Shown here: positions 16,568-25,794 of the stretch, piece after piece | How the letters are laid out: every line of letters begins with the position of its first letter | Position numbering within the stretch: the first letter of the stretch is position 1 | From: Paenibacillus sp. | GTDB taxonomy: Bacteria; Bacteroidota; Bacteroidia; Bacteroidales; Muribaculaceae | Assembly: GCA_023663345.1 (NCBI GenBank) | Contig: JAMPHR010000004.1 | Coordinates: forward strand, 68,447-122,508 | DNA length: 54,062 bases | Direction: 5' to 3' | The notes under the pieces: model-generated | Databases searched by the model: none | Seen by the model: the letters and a program-made list of their open reading frames with translations, nothing else | What the model was told of the DNA's origin: nothing | Position numbers and translations under genes: made by a program

Positions 16568-17491
16568 ATGAAGAAAACGATAATCACATCGGTATTCGCC
16601 CTGGCCGTGGCTATAGCGACCTCGGCACAGCAACCGGGCGAAAGGCGCGGTCAGCATCAGGGACGCGGACAGCAAGGTGCCGACCGCGAGGCCCAGGCCA
16701 AGGAGATGCAGGCTAAAGCCAAGGCTGAGGCAGATGCATATTACGCCAATGCCGACACAGCAGAGTATGGAGTGAGATACCGCCTGAAATATCTGTTCAA
16801 TAAGGAACAGAACCTCACGTTTGAGGAGGACCGCGTGGTGCTCATCGCTCCCAAAGTAGCTCTCGACATGAGCTATGAGGGCATAGGTGAGGTACGCTGG
16901 AAGATGCAGAATAAGGACAAGCAGGGAGGAGACCCCTCGCTGGCCTATCATCTCACCCCGTCCTATTACTTCTATTATCCTGAATCGGGACGTTGCGTGA
17001 ACACATACCGCATCATTGCCGACGAGTTCAAGCTCAAGGATACCACATGCGACAACAAGTGGAAAATATCGGATGAGGAAAAGACCATTGGCGAATACAA
17101 GTGCAAGAAGGCCACGATCAGCAAAGACGGACGCGACTGGACAGCATGGTTCACCACCGACCTGCCCCACCGCGGTGCTCCACGTGAATTCAACGGCCTG
17201 CCCGGAGTAGTACTCGAAGTGACTGATGCGGACAATGAAGTGCGTTGGATGTTCAACGGTCTTGTAAACCACATCGAGGGGGACACCTTGTTCATCAAAT
17301 ATCCCGATAAATTCACGGATATACCTATGGAGAAATTCCCCAAGGTACTGCGTATATTCTCCATTGGAGATGAGAGCAACTATCTGCAGATGTCGGGCGT
17401 GATGGACAAACACAAAGGGCAGTTCCCCAAGCGATACCGCCCGTCGACCGGAATAGACGCCTGCATCATTGACAATCCTATCGAGCGTTAA
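16568..17491 (+). CDS. GLPGLI family protein
   Basis: The 307-aa protein has a signal peptide (residues 1-20), then a Gln/Gly/Arg-rich linker with an Ala/Lys/Glu helix (22-60). The GLPGLI body includes YKCKKAT (about 177-183), the WTAWFTTDLP strand and the name-giving FNGLPGVVLEV (208-218). The family is exported and found across Bacteroidetes, with no proven activity. It is the last gene of its operon and precedes a hairpin terminator. The link to a protease and thioredoxin suggests an envelope proteostasis or peptide-processing role, which is inference. Confidence 0.87.
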   Translation: MKKTIITSVFALAVAIATSAQQPGERRGQHQGRGQQGADREAQAKEMQAKAKAEADAYYANADTAEYGVRYRLKYLFNKEQNLTFEEDRVVLIAPKVALDMSYEGIGEVRWKMQNKDKQGGDPSLAYHLTPSYYFYYPESGRCVNTYRIIADEFKLKDTTCDNKWKISDEEKTIGEYKCKKATISKDGRDWTAWFTTDLPHRGAPREFNGLPGVVLEVTDADNEVRWMFNGLVNHIEGDTLFIKYPDKFTDIPMEKFPKVLRIFSIGDESNYLQMSGVMDKHKGQFPKRYRPSTGIDACIIDNPIER

Positions 17492-17554
17492 CCTACATCC
17501 GGCCAACCGGCAACAGGCTTTTCGGCAGATGCGGGAAAGCTAACACTAATCAAT

Positions 17555-17599
17555 AAAATCTCTCTGATGCCACAGGTTTGGGCAATAGAGAGATTTTTT
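17555..17599 (+). terminator. Terminator after the GLPGLI gene
   Basis: AAAATCTCTCT (17555-17565) pairs with AGAGAGATTTT (17587-17597), followed by TT. The -33 box of the der promoter lies within its loop. Confidence 0.75.
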
Positions 17600-17608
17600 G
17601 TACCTTTG
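17577..17608 (+). promoter_or_regulatory. der promoter, overlapping the upstream terminator
   Basis: TTTG (17577-17580), a 20-base spacer and TACCTTTG (17601-17608) match the Bacteroidetes consensus fully. The -33 box is in the loop of the preceding terminator and the -7 box just after its T-run. Confidence 0.75.
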
Positions 17609-17719
17609 CGGTAATAATCACACCCTCGCAACGGAAACGCATCCCCATGCCGGGATTGAACTCCTCGTTCATTATGATTGTTTCTGTATGAGAAGCTTAT
17701 AAAAAACGTAATCATCAAT

Positions 17720-19039
17720 ATGTCACAGTTAATAGCCATAGTGGGCAGACCCAACGTGGGCAAATCTACCCTCTTCAACCGTCTGACGCAGACACGCACA
17801 GCCATTACCAACGACGAGGCCGGAACCACACGTGACCGCCAGTATGGCAAAGTGGACTGGAACGGCAAGGAATTTTCAATCGTCGATACGGGCGGTTGGG
17901 TAGTAGGCAGCGAGGATGTCTTCGAGACCGAGATCAACAAGCAGGTGCATCTGGCCATAGAGCAGGCTGATGAAATACTCTTTGTGGTCGACGCCACCAA
18001 CGGTGTCACCGACCTCGATGACCATGTAGCCGAAATACTCCGACGCTCCACCAAGCCCGTCATTCTTGTGGCAAATAAGGTTGATGCGGGTGACTCGCTC
18101 TATAATATAGCTGAGTTCTATTCCCTCGGCCTCGGTGATCCCTACGGTGTGTCAGCTGTGAGCGGGTATGGCACCGGCGACCTGCTCGATGAAGTAGTGG
18201 CAAAGATGCCCGAGAAGGATGAGGATGAGGACGAAAAGCTTGACGACATCCCTAAGATATGTATCGTAGGTCGTCCTAATGCCGGCAAATCATCGCTCGT
18301 CAACGCATTTATGGAGCAGGAGCGCCATATCGTGACCGATATCGCCGGAACCACCCGCGATTCGATCTATACCCGCTACAATAAATTCGGATTCGACTTC
18401 TATCTGGTAGATACCGCCGGAATCCGCAAGAAGACCAAGGTAAACGAGGATATTGAGTATTACTCGGTGATCCGCTCCATCAGGGCCATTGAGGCATCCG
18501 ACGTGTGTGTGCTCATGATCGATGCTACCCGAGGCATCGAGGCTCAGGATGTGGCCATATTCTCGCTCATACAGCGCAACAAGAAAGGTCTTGTGGTGGT
18601 TGTCAACAAGTGGGATCTCGTGGAGGACAAATCCAAGGAGTCCATACGTCATTACGAGGACGCCATACGCTCACGTTTCGCACCGTTCACCGATTTCCCC
18701 ATTATCTTTGCATCGGCTTTGACCAAGCAGAGAATATTCAAGGTGCTCGAGACTGCACTCGATGTGTGCAAGAACCGTCAGCGCGTAGTCCCGACCTCAC
18801 AGCTCAACACTGTGATGCTCGAAGCCATATCTGCCTATCCACCACCAGCCAACAAGGGAAAGTTTGTAAGAATCAAGTATGTGACCATGCTCAAGGGATC
18901 CCCCATCCCCACATTCATATTCTTCTGCAACCTCCCGCAGTGGGTCAAGGAGCCGTACCGCCGCTATCTTGAGAACAAGATCCGCGAGAACTGGGATTTC
19001 CACGGCACGCCCGTTAATATCTACATGCGCGAGAAATAA
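17720..19039 (+). CDS. der: Ribosome-biogenesis GTPase Der (EngA)
   Basis: The 439-aa protein has two tandem GTPase domains. The first begins at once with [11 protein letters not shown] and has DTGGWV (G3) and NKVD (G4). The second has [19 protein letters not shown] and NKWD. A KH-like C-terminal domain follows (about 350-439), ending with the conserved [12 protein letters not shown]. Der is needed for 50S subunit maturation. The frame extends 14 codons upstream, but [15 protein letters not shown] at 17720 matches normal family starts. A strong promoter lies about 110 bases upstream. Confidence 0.98.
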   Translation: MSQLIAIVGRPNVGKSTLFNRLTQTRTAITNDEAGTTRDRQYGKVDWNGKEFSIVDTGGWVVGSEDVFETEINKQVHLAIEQADEILFVVDATNGVTDLDDHVAEILRRSTKPVILVANKVDAGDSLYNIAEFYSLGLGDPYGVSAVSGYGTGDLLDEVVAKMPEKDEDEDEKLDDIPKICIVGRPNAGKSSLVNAFMEQERHIVTDIAGTTRDSIYTRYNKFGFDFYLVDTAGIRKKTKVNEDIEYYSVIRSIRAIEASDVCVLMIDATRGIEAQDVAIFSLIQRNKKGLVVVVNKWDLVEDKSKESIRHYEDAIRSRFAPFTDFPIIFASALTKQRIFKVLETALDVCKNRQRVVPTSQLNTVMLEAISAYPPPANKGKFVRIKYVTMLKGSPIPTFIFFCNLPQWVKEPYRRYLENKIRENWDFHGTPVNIYMREK

Positions 19040-19065
19040 TCACGATTCTTACTCTCTTCTTGATC

Positions 19066-19284
19066 ATGAATCTCACCTGTATAGCCCAATTCTCCAATCC
19101 CGTAACGGCCGATATTGCCCGTGGAATGCTCGAAAGCCACGGCATAAGAGCCATTGTTGACAACGGCACCATACTCTCGGTGCTCCCTATGCCATCGGCC
19201 ATCGGCGGAGCACGGCTCATGGTGTTCGAGTCGGATGTCCAGAAGGCCCTGCGCCTGCTCGGCGAGCACGGTGATCTGGAATAA
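19066..19284 (+). CDS. DUF2007 small protein
   Basis: The 72-aa protein matches the DUF2007 'putative signal transducing protein' pattern: a CIAQFSNPVTADIARGMLESHGI helix-strand start, then a short loop (DNGTILSVLPM), and the ending IGGARLMVFESDVQKALRLL. The ATG at 19066 is chosen over a TTG six bases earlier. It is 26 bp after der, so it is probably co-transcribed, and ends before a bidirectional terminator. It is related in fold to PII/ACT-like regulatory domains. Function is unknown. Confidence 0.85.
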   Translation: MNLTCIAQFSNPVTADIARGMLESHGIRAIVDNGTILSVLPMPSAIGGARLMVFESDVQKALRLLGEHGDLE

Positions 19285-19308
19285 ACAGCGTGCACACATA
19301 CATAAAAT

Positions 19309-19351
19309 AAATCATCGCCCTGCGTCACACATTTGCGCAGGGCGATGATTT
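19309..19351. terminator. Bidirectional terminator between DUF2007 and MFS genes
   Basis: AAATCATCGCCCTGCG (19309-19324) and CGCAGGGCGATGATTT (19336-19351) are perfect 16-bp arms, A-rich before and T-rich after. They lie between two convergent genes. Confidence 0.9.
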
Positions 19352-19394
19352 TATGAACCTCCGGCATAATCAGCGACAGGAGTCGAGCGACATC

Positions 19395-20747
19395 CTATCC
19401 CGGGTCGACGGGAGAAAGATGAATGTTCTGCAAAGCCTCCTTGTCAGTGACTTTACAGCCCCATATAGCATACGACAGCATGACGAGTTCGCAAACGAGA
19501 GCTATAGACCATGTCCATTGCCACGAGCCAAGCTCATCGGCCATAAATCCCTGCAATACGGGGAAAACGGCTCCGCCAAACACCCCCATCATGAATACGC
19601 CCGAAGCCTTGGAGGTATAATTCTTCAGTCCGGCCACAGCTAATGTGAATATGCAACCCCACATCACAGAATGACACAGACCTACAGAGACAAGCACCCA
19701 CAGGTTATCGGTAATCATTGCAATAATTATCAGCACAGAGGCAAGCACAGAGGTAGACATCAGCAGACGCTTCGGCGACACATTATTCACGCAACTGAAA
19801 AGCAATCGGCCTATCATCATTCCACCCCAATACAGGGTGGCAAGCAGAGCCGGTATGCCGAGATCCAATCCTACTACCTCAATCCTGTCGAGTCCGAAGA
19901 AAGAAAGCCGATGTCCGCTTTCGATCAACTGCATTGCGTGAAGATTGACGTTAACTCCTATTGACACCTCGGTGCCCACATAGAAGAATATCGCCACAAC
20001 ACCGAGAGCAAGATGTCTGAATGACCATACACTCCTGCCTCCGCCCTCCCTCTCGGCCGAACGGGTATCGGAAAGATCGGGTAAATGCAGCCTTGAGGTG
20101 ACCGCAGTCACTATCACTATGGTCCCAGCGATGAGCAAAAACGGCATCATGAGCTGACCGGGCGACACCGCATCCAACGCCACACCTGCAAACACCACTC
20201 CCGACACGAAGAACGGGCCTATTGTGGTGCCGATGGAATTGATGCCACACACTATATTCATGCGTTGCACAGCATTTGTGCCGGGCAATTCATAAGCCGA
20301 CACGTATGGGTTTATAACAACCTGGAGCATAGCCGCCGATGAACCCATGAGAAAAGACCCCAGAAGAAATATGAAATATCCCCACGGGATGATATCATTC
20401 CCTATAGCCACATTGGCGTCATTATAGTTGGTAGCCACCCATGACGACAAGCTGTACAGCAACAATCCTCCCACCATGAATATAAGCGCCCTCATAAGGG
20501 TAACCTTATAGCCACACGCGTTGATCCACTTTCCGGCCGTTCCACTGTTGAGCAGATAACCTAAAAAGAAGAAAAACGAGATCATGGTGGTGAGAGTGTT
20601 GCGCAGGTCATCAGTACGCGACAGAAATGCCACTTTCATCGGCCCCTGAAACTGTCCATTGACAGTTGTCAGGAACCCGACGATAAAATATATGAACGTA
20701 AGGACCACAAAAGGCCCCAACGTATATCTCGTCTTATCATTCATCAT
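19395..20747 (-). CDS. MFS sugar permease (FucP/GluP-like)
   Basis: The 450-aa protein has about 12 hydrophobic segments and the FHS/FucP-type start (FIYFIVGFLTTVNGQFQGPMK). Inner-membrane sugar-H+ symport is expected. The start overlaps the stop of the mannitol-dehydrogenase-family gene by 4 bp, implying coupled translation. Its partners are a fructokinase-type kinase and a polyol dehydrogenase. The substrate is thus probably mannitol, another hexitol or fructose, rather than fucose (inference from context). Confidence 0.88.
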   Translation of the reverse strand: MMNDKTRYTLGPFVVLTFIYFIVGFLTTVNGQFQGPMKVAFLSRTDDLRNTLTTMISFFFFLGYLLNSGTAGKWINACGYKVTLMRALIFMVGGLLLYSLSSWVATNYNDANVAIGNDIIPWGYFIFLLGSFLMGSSAAMLQVVINPYVSAYELPGTNAVQRMNIVCGINSIGTTIGPFFVSGVVFAGVALDAVSPGQLMMPFLLIAGTIVIVTAVTSRLHLPDLSDTRSAEREGGGRSVWSFRHLALGVVAIFFYVGTEVSIGVNVNLHAMQLIESGHRLSFFGLDRIEVVGLDLGIPALLATLYWGGMMIGRLLFSCVNNVSPKRLLMSTSVLASVLIIIAMITDNLWVLVSVGLCHSVMWGCIFTLAVAGLKNYTSKASGVFMMGVFGGAVFPVLQGFMADELGSWQWTWSIALVCELVMLSYAIWGCKVTDKEALQNIHLSPVDPG

Positions 20748-22195
20748 TTACCAAGCACTGACATCTCGAGAGTGGACATCGCACCATTCTTTCTTATCGA
20801 CTCCACCATTTCGAGATACTTATCCTTAAAATGCTCCGATCCCATCAGGTCAGCTCCGGCAAATGCCGCCAACCCGAGGAAGTCCAGAGGATTGTCACTG
20901 TCAATCAGCTCCTGATCTGCCTCGGTCATCCAAGGCTCTGCAATATCGATGCTGTTGCCATAATCGTCAAGCCGATATTTCAGATAATGACGATAAGCGG
21001 CCAAAAGATATGCCACACGAGTAAAGTCCTTATCGTCCTTCACCATTTTGGCAAGATTAGGAGTCACATACACCGGGAATTTTGACAAGCCGTCAAAGCA
21101 CAGACGCGCCACTTGGTCGCTCACGGCCTTATTGGCAAAACGCTCTATCAAAGTCTGCTTATATTTTTCGAGATCGGTGTTACCAGGAGCCGGCACATAA
21201 GGAGTTATATCTATATCCATAAACTCCTTCACTAAGCAGCAGATACGATCGTCACGCATGGCATCGTCCACTTTACGGTATCCACCAAGATATGATGGAT
21301 ATGACAGCAAGGTATGCGACGCATTGAGCAAACTCAACTTCATATTCTCATATGCAGTCACATCATCAGTGAACTCTACGCCTACCTTCTCCCATTCGGG
21401 ACGGCCGGCGGCGAAATTATCCTCGATCACCCACTGGATGAAATCCTCGCAGTACACCGGAGCCTTGTCGAGAGTGCCGTTTATACTGTTCAACCGCTCC
21501 ACATCGGCCGGAAGAGTGGCCGGAGTTATGCGGTCTACCATACTGTTGGGGAAGGTCACGTTGTCCTTAACCCAGCCTGCAAGCTCGGGATCCTGCGCCT
21601 CGAAAAATGACATGAAAGCCTTTCGTGCCGTATCGCCGTTGTGCTGCAGGTTATCACAAGTGAGAATGGTCACAGGCCCATGTCCGCGAAGACGGCGGCG
21701 ACGCAAACCCTCGGCAAGATATCCAAACACGGTGTGAGGATTATGCCTATCGGCGATATCCCCCTTCACGGCATCATTGTCAAGATCAAACCGACCCGTT
21801 TCCTTATCAATATTGTAACCACCCTCGGTAATGGTCATGGAGATGATCTTGACATCACCATCGGCCACTTTCTCTATTATGTCCTGAGAATTATCATAGG
21901 CCCATATCACCTCCACGAGCGATCCTATCTCATGGCATACATCCTTGCCATCGCGTCCACACACGGTGAGCGTATATTTCCCGTCCTGGGCCCTGAGCGC
22001 ATTAAACAACTTCTCATCCTGAGGCATGAGCATAGCTCCTGTTATGCCCCAGGAATGTTGCTCGGGACATATCTTCATCAATTCATCGGTATAATACTCT
22101 TCATGAGCGCGATGGAAATTCCCCACGCCGATATGCAAAATACCTGTAGTGATCCCACTGCGGTCATACCCTACTTTTATAACTTTATTTTCCAT
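20744..22195 (-). CDS. Mannitol dehydrogenase family protein
   Basis: The 483-aa length is typical for polyol-specific long-chain dehydrogenases. The N-terminus has the NAD-binding GILHIGVGNFHRAH motif. The catalytic region carries MVDRITPATLP, then KLSLLNASHTLLSYPSYLGG with the lysine-anchored helix of the family. Members include mannitol 2-dehydrogenase, arabinitol dehydrogenase and the uronate reductases UxaB/UxuB. With a PfkB kinase and sugar permease in the operon, a mannitol-to-fructose (or similar hexitol) oxidation fits best. Fructuronate reduction is the main alternative. It lies 14 bp after the kinase gene. Confidence 0.87.
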   Translation of the reverse strand: MENKVIKVGYDRSGITTGILHIGVGNFHRAHEEYYTDELMKICPEQHSWGITGAMLMPQDEKLFNALRAQDGKYTLTVCGRDGKDVCHEIGSLVEVIWAYDNSQDIIEKVADGDVKIISMTITEGGYNIDKETGRFDLDNDAVKGDIADRHNPHTVFGYLAEGLRRRRLRGHGPVTILTCDNLQHNGDTARKAFMSFFEAQDPELAGWVKDNVTFPNSMVDRITPATLPADVERLNSINGTLDKAPVYCEDFIQWVIEDNFAAGRPEWEKVGVEFTDDVTAYENMKLSLLNASHTLLSYPSYLGGYRKVDDAMRDDRICCLVKEFMDIDITPYVPAPGNTDLEKYKQTLIERFANKAVSDQVARLCFDGLSKFPVYVTPNLAKMVKDDKDFTRVAYLLAAYRHYLKYRLDDYGNSIDIAEPWMTEADQELIDSDNPLDFLGLAAFAGADLMGSEHFKDKYLEMVESIRKNGAMSTLEMSVLGK

Positions 22196-22209
22196 AATAG
22201 TTCTGTGTG

Positions 22210-23118
22210 TTATCTAATATTCTTTATTTTGTCAATCAGCTCTTTCGGAATACATGGCATTGCACCGGCCTGAGTACACACATAGGCCGAGACCTCTACA
22301 GCCAAACGGTGGGCATCCTCAACGGACATTCCACTCAGTATGGAAGACACGAAAGTAGCCGTAAAGGAATCTCCGGCACCCACTGTATCAGCGACGTTAA
22401 CCTTAGGGGTAGGCACGAACGACACACTACCCGGCACAAATACGTAACTTCCGTTTATACCACAGGTAAGTATCAGCATCTCAAGATTGTACTTGCCAAG
22501 CAATATCCAACATTTATCCTGGAGATCTATGCCCGGATAACCGAACAGACGGCTTATTATCACCAATTCCTCATCATTGATCTTCAGGATATTGCAACGC
22601 GTCAACGAGTCGTGAATTATTTCCGGTGTATAGAATCCCTGCCTGAGATTGATATCAAATATCCTGTAGACATCTTTACCAACCGGCATCGCGTCAAGGA
22701 ACCGATGGATAGTATCCCTGGATACTATATTCCTCTGGGCCAACGATCCGAAACACACGGCAGATGTCTCAGCAGCAAGCGCTCGTAGATCATCACTGAA
22801 CGGAATATTGTCCCACGCCACATTTTCTTTAATATCATACGTAGGCACTCCCATCTCATCGACAGTCACGTGCACAGCGCCTGTCGGATATTCGACTACA
22901 GGGAGCATCGCGTCGAGTCTTTTGTCTTCGACACATGTCATCAGCTCTGTTCCGAGCCGATCATCTCCGATGGCGCTTGCCACACAACCATCAAGGCCAA
23001 ATTGCGATACATGATATGCAAAATTAGCCGGTGCGCCACCCATTTTTTTACCATCAGGGAGAATATCCCAAAGGATCTCCCCTATTCCTACTACTTTTTT
23101 ATCACTTTCTTGTATCAT
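22210..23118 (-). CDS. PfkB-family carbohydrate kinase, fructokinase-like
   Basis: The 302-aa protein has the PfkB layout. The N-terminal GEILWDILPDGKKMGGAPAN segment binds sugar. The C-terminal NVADTVGAGDSFTATF motif provides the anion hole and catalytic Asp. It would phosphorylate the ketose made by the downstream dehydrogenase, giving fructose-6-phosphate. It is the first gene of the three-gene cassette. A 38-bp near-perfect palindrome abuts its ATG, so expression is probably regulated at that site. Confidence 0.9.
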   Translation of the reverse strand: MIQESDKKVVGIGEILWDILPDGKKMGGAPANFAYHVSQFGLDGCVASAIGDDRLGTELMTCVEDKRLDAMLPVVEYPTGAVHVTVDEMGVPTYDIKENVAWDNIPFSDDLRALAAETSAVCFGSLAQRNIVSRDTIHRFLDAMPVGKDVYRIFDINLRQGFYTPEIIHDSLTRCNILKINDEELVIISRLFGYPGIDLQDKCWILLGKYNLEMLILTCGINGSYVFVPGSVSFVPTPKVNVADTVGAGDSFTATFVSSILSGMSVEDAHRLAVEVSAYVCTQAGAMPCIPKELIDKIKNIR

Positions 23119-23156
23119 AAACGGGACTGCTATATTTTACTATAACAATCCCGTTT
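23119..23156 (-). promoter_or_regulatory. 38-bp palindrome abutting the fructokinase start
   Basis: AAACGGGACTGCTATA (23119-23134), a 6-base spacer and TATAACAATCCCGTTT (23141-23156) are reverse complements at 14 of 16 positions. The palindrome ends right next to the ATG. In DNA it looks like an operator for a dimeric regulator; in RNA it would fold into a hairpin at the start codon. Confidence 0.6.
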
Positions 23157-23222
23157 ATAAATAGGTGTTCCTTATATCGCTTTTTTACAACACGAGGAAT
23201 CTTAAAAATACATAATCACGCA

Positions 23223-25010
23223 TCAGTCAAGCTTGAGCACAGCAAGGAATGCCTTCTGAGGCACCTCGACCGAGCCGATCTGCTTCATGCGCTTCTTTCC
23301 TTTCTTCTGCTTCTCGAGCAGCTTACGCTTACGAGATATGTCACCGCCATAACATTTGGCCGTCACATCCTTTCTCACAGCCTTGATAGTCTCTCGGGCT
23401 ATGATCTTAGCGCCTATTGCAGCCTGAATAGCGATATCAAACTGCTGACGCGGTATCAGCTCCTTAAGTTTCTCACACATGCGACGACCGAAAGTAACGG
23501 CATTGTCCACATGAGTCAGAGTAGACAGGGCATCAACGCTCTCGCCGTTGAGAAGTATATCGAGCTTGACAAGCTTGCTGGGACGGAAATCGTGAAGATG
23601 ATAGTCAAACGATGCGTAGCCCTTGGAAATGCTCTTCAACTTATCATAGAAGTCGATCACAATCTCGCCCAAAGGCATGTCAAAAATCATCTCCATGCGG
23701 TTGCCCGAGATATATTCCTGCTTCACAAGCTCACCACGCTTACCCAGACACAGGGTCATGATCGGGCCGATATAGTCGGCCGCGGTAATGATTGAAGCGC
23801 GGATGTAAGGCTCCTCGATACGCTCGATCAAAGTAGGATCGGGCAAGCCCGAGGGATTGTGGACCTCGGTCATAGTGTTGTGCTTGTCATACACGCGATA
23901 GGACACGTTGGGGACCGTAGTTATCACATCCATATCAAACTCGCGGCCCAGACGCTCCTGAATGATCTCCATGTGAAGGAGTCCAAGGAAGCCGCATCGG
24001 AAACCGAAACCAAGAGCCATTGATGACTCAGGCTGGAACGTAAGCGACGCGTCATTGAGCTGAAGTTTCTCAAGTGATGTCCTGAGGTTCTCGAAATCCT
24101 CGGTCTCGATGGGATATACACCGGCAAACACCATCGGCTTCACTTCCTCGAATCCGTCGATAGCCTCGGCACAAGGGCTCTGTACATGTGTGATTGTATC
24201 GCCTACCTTTACCTCCTTGGAGGTTTTTATGCCCGATATGATATATCCTACATTGCCGGCCGACAGTTTATCGCATGGTTGCATGTCAAGCTTGAGCACA
24301 CCGATCTCATCGGCGTTATACTCCTTGCCCGTGGCGACAAATTTTACAAAATCATTCTTGCGTATCGATCCGTTTTCAATCTTGAAGTAGGCAATAATGC
24401 CACGGAACGGATTGAACACCGAATCGAATATCAGCGCCTGCAACGGAGCCTCAGGATCACCTTGAGGCGCCGGGATGCGCTCCACAATCGCCTGAAGTAT
24501 ATCGGGAACTCCGATTCCGGTCTTTCCGCTCGCTCTTATTATATCCTCGCGGTCACATCCGAGCAGATCTATTATCTGATCCTCCACCTCGTCGGGTTTC
24601 GCGCTGTCAAGATCCACCTTATTTATAACAGGTATAATCTCCAGGTCATTGTCAATGGCCATATAGAGATTGGAAATAGTCTGGGCTTGGATGCCCTGCG
24701 ACGCATCCACAATCAGCAGTGCTCCCTCACATGCCGCGATCGAACGCGACACCTCGTAAGAGAAATCCACGTGTCCCGGAGTGTCGATAAGGTTCAATAT
24801 ATAATCCTCACCATTCAACCGGAAATTCATCTGGATGGCATGACTCTTAATTGTGATACCTCTCTCGCGCTCGAGATCCATGTCGTCAAGCACCTGGGCC
24901 TGGAGATCCTTTCCGGCGACAGTGTTGGTGTACTCAAGAAGACGATCGGCAAGTGTGCTCTTGCCGTGGTCTATATGGGCTATTATGCAGAAGTTGCGAA
25001 TATTCTTCAT
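23223..25010 (-). CDS. lepA: Elongation factor 4 (LepA)
   Basis: The 595-aa translational GTPase has AHIDHGKST (G1, about 10-18), a DTPGHVDF G3 motif and NKVD G4. The LepA-specific C-terminal domain ends the protein ([19 protein letters not shown], then [10 protein letters not shown]). It back-translocates or remodels stalled ribosomes. The ATG at 25010 (MKNIRNFCI) is chosen over a TTG four codons earlier, as it matches the family length. A TACCTTTG -7 box lies about 20 bases upstream. It is divergent from tRNA-His. Confidence 0.98.
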   Translation of the reverse strand: MKNIRNFCIIAHIDHGKSTLADRLLEYTNTVAGKDLQAQVLDDMDLERERGITIKSHAIQMNFRLNGEDYILNLIDTPGHVDFSYEVSRSIAACEGALLIVDASQGIQAQTISNLYMAIDNDLEIIPVINKVDLDSAKPDEVEDQIIDLLGCDREDIIRASGKTGIGVPDILQAIVERIPAPQGDPEAPLQALIFDSVFNPFRGIIAYFKIENGSIRKNDFVKFVATGKEYNADEIGVLKLDMQPCDKLSAGNVGYIISGIKTSKEVKVGDTITHVQSPCAEAIDGFEEVKPMVFAGVYPIETEDFENLRTSLEKLQLNDASLTFQPESSMALGFGFRCGFLGLLHMEIIQERLGREFDMDVITTVPNVSYRVYDKHNTMTEVHNPSGLPDPTLIERIEEPYIRASIITAADYIGPIMTLCLGKRGELVKQEYISGNRMEMIFDMPLGEIVIDFYDKLKSISKGYASFDYHLHDFRPSKLVKLDILLNGESVDALSTLTHVDNAVTFGRRMCEKLKELIPRQQFDIAIQAAIGAKIIARETIKAVRKDVTAKCYGGDISRKRKLLEKQKKGKKRMKQIGSVEVPQKAFLAVLKLD

Positions 25011-25030
25011 AGGGCATTTCAAGTAGTATG

Positions 25031-25038
25031 CAAAGGTA
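25031..25038 (-). promoter_or_regulatory. -7 promoter box for lepA
   Basis: The minus strand reads TACCTTTG, 20 bases before the lepA ATG. A canonical -33 TTTG is not seen at the right distance. Confidence 0.55.
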
Positions 25039-25075
25039 CAAATTATTTTTTGATTGAAAAAAATTTGACAAAATG

Positions 25076-25107
25076 TTTGGTAGTTTCAAAAATCCTCCTT
25101 AACTTTG
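25076..25107 (+). promoter_or_regulatory. Promoter of tRNA-His
   Basis: TTTG (25076-25079), a 20-base spacer and TAACTTTG (25100-25107) fully match the Bacteroidetes consensus, ending 19 bases before the mature tRNA. Confidence 0.8.
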
Positions 25108-25126
25108 CACCGCAAAACCAAAGATG

Positions 25127-25203
<77 letters not shown>

Positions 25204-25217
25204 AGTTTAAACAATAG

Positions 25218-25260
25218 TTAGCAACGGGCCTTGTAAAATCATTACAAGGCCCGTTGCTAA
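25218..25260 (+). terminator. Terminator of tRNA-His
   Basis: TTAGCAACGGGCCTTGTAA (25218-25236) and its exact reverse complement (25242-25260) form a 19-bp stem with a 5-base loop, followed by TTTC. Confidence 0.88.
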
Positions 25261-25412
25261 TTTCATCATGCCGACAGGACCATCTATCTCATATCCGAGC
25301 GAACATTTAGGAGGTGTTTTTCCTTATATATTTAAGTGACGCGCATGTGACGGCACCACCGCCCCATGATGAATCACTATCGAAATATTCAACCCTCATT
25401 AATTTCAACGTT

Positions 25413-25655
25413 ATGAAAGCCATAGGAAAAGCCCTGTTTTGGATAGGATTTGTAGCCCTCATCGGAGTAGTACTCGCATATCTTATAATAATTCTGTCGG
25501 GAGCCGTAGCATTTGCCACCACCGCCACCGCACTGTCGATCTGCGCAATCATACTCATAGGATCTCTGCTCATGCTCATGGGTCGCTCCTATGAGAAATC
25601 AGGTGAACGGAAAGAAGAAATGCGACGTATGCGCGAGATCCAAAACAACCAGTAA
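25413..25655 (+). CDS. Small two-helix membrane protein
   Basis: The 80-aa protein starts MKAIGKALFW. It has two hydrophobic segments (about 8-30 and 32-56) and a charged C-terminal tail (SGERKEEMRRMREIQ) expected in the cytoplasm. The open frame extends 33 codons upstream, but that part has no protein-like character and the ATG at 25413 directly precedes a membrane segment. I do not recognise the family. Confidence 0.55.
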   Translation: MKAIGKALFWIGFVALIGVVLAYLIIILSGAVAFATTATALSICAIILIGSLLMLMGRSYEKSGERKEEMRRMREIQNNQ

Positions 25656-25754
25656 ATCCCCCTCCGAGAATATTCAACACCGCGTAAAAAAGAATCGGCC
25701 TTATAAAAAGGGCAAAAAACGAGATTTAAGGATGGATAAATTATAGAAAATGCG

Positions 25755-25762
25755 TAAATTTG
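25755..25762 (+). promoter_or_regulatory. -7 promoter box for the thioredoxin-fold lipoprotein
   Basis: TAAATTTG matches TAnnTTTG and lies 32 bases before the ATG at 25795. The -33 box is not clear. Confidence 0.5.
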
Positions 25763-25794
25763 CACTAAATATTCATCCGAAATAATCTCTACAA

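Noticed and set aside
16061-17506. Minus-strand 481-codon frame opposite the protease and GLPGLI genes
   Set aside because: Both plus-strand genes have clear family motifs and signal peptides; the antisense frame has none.
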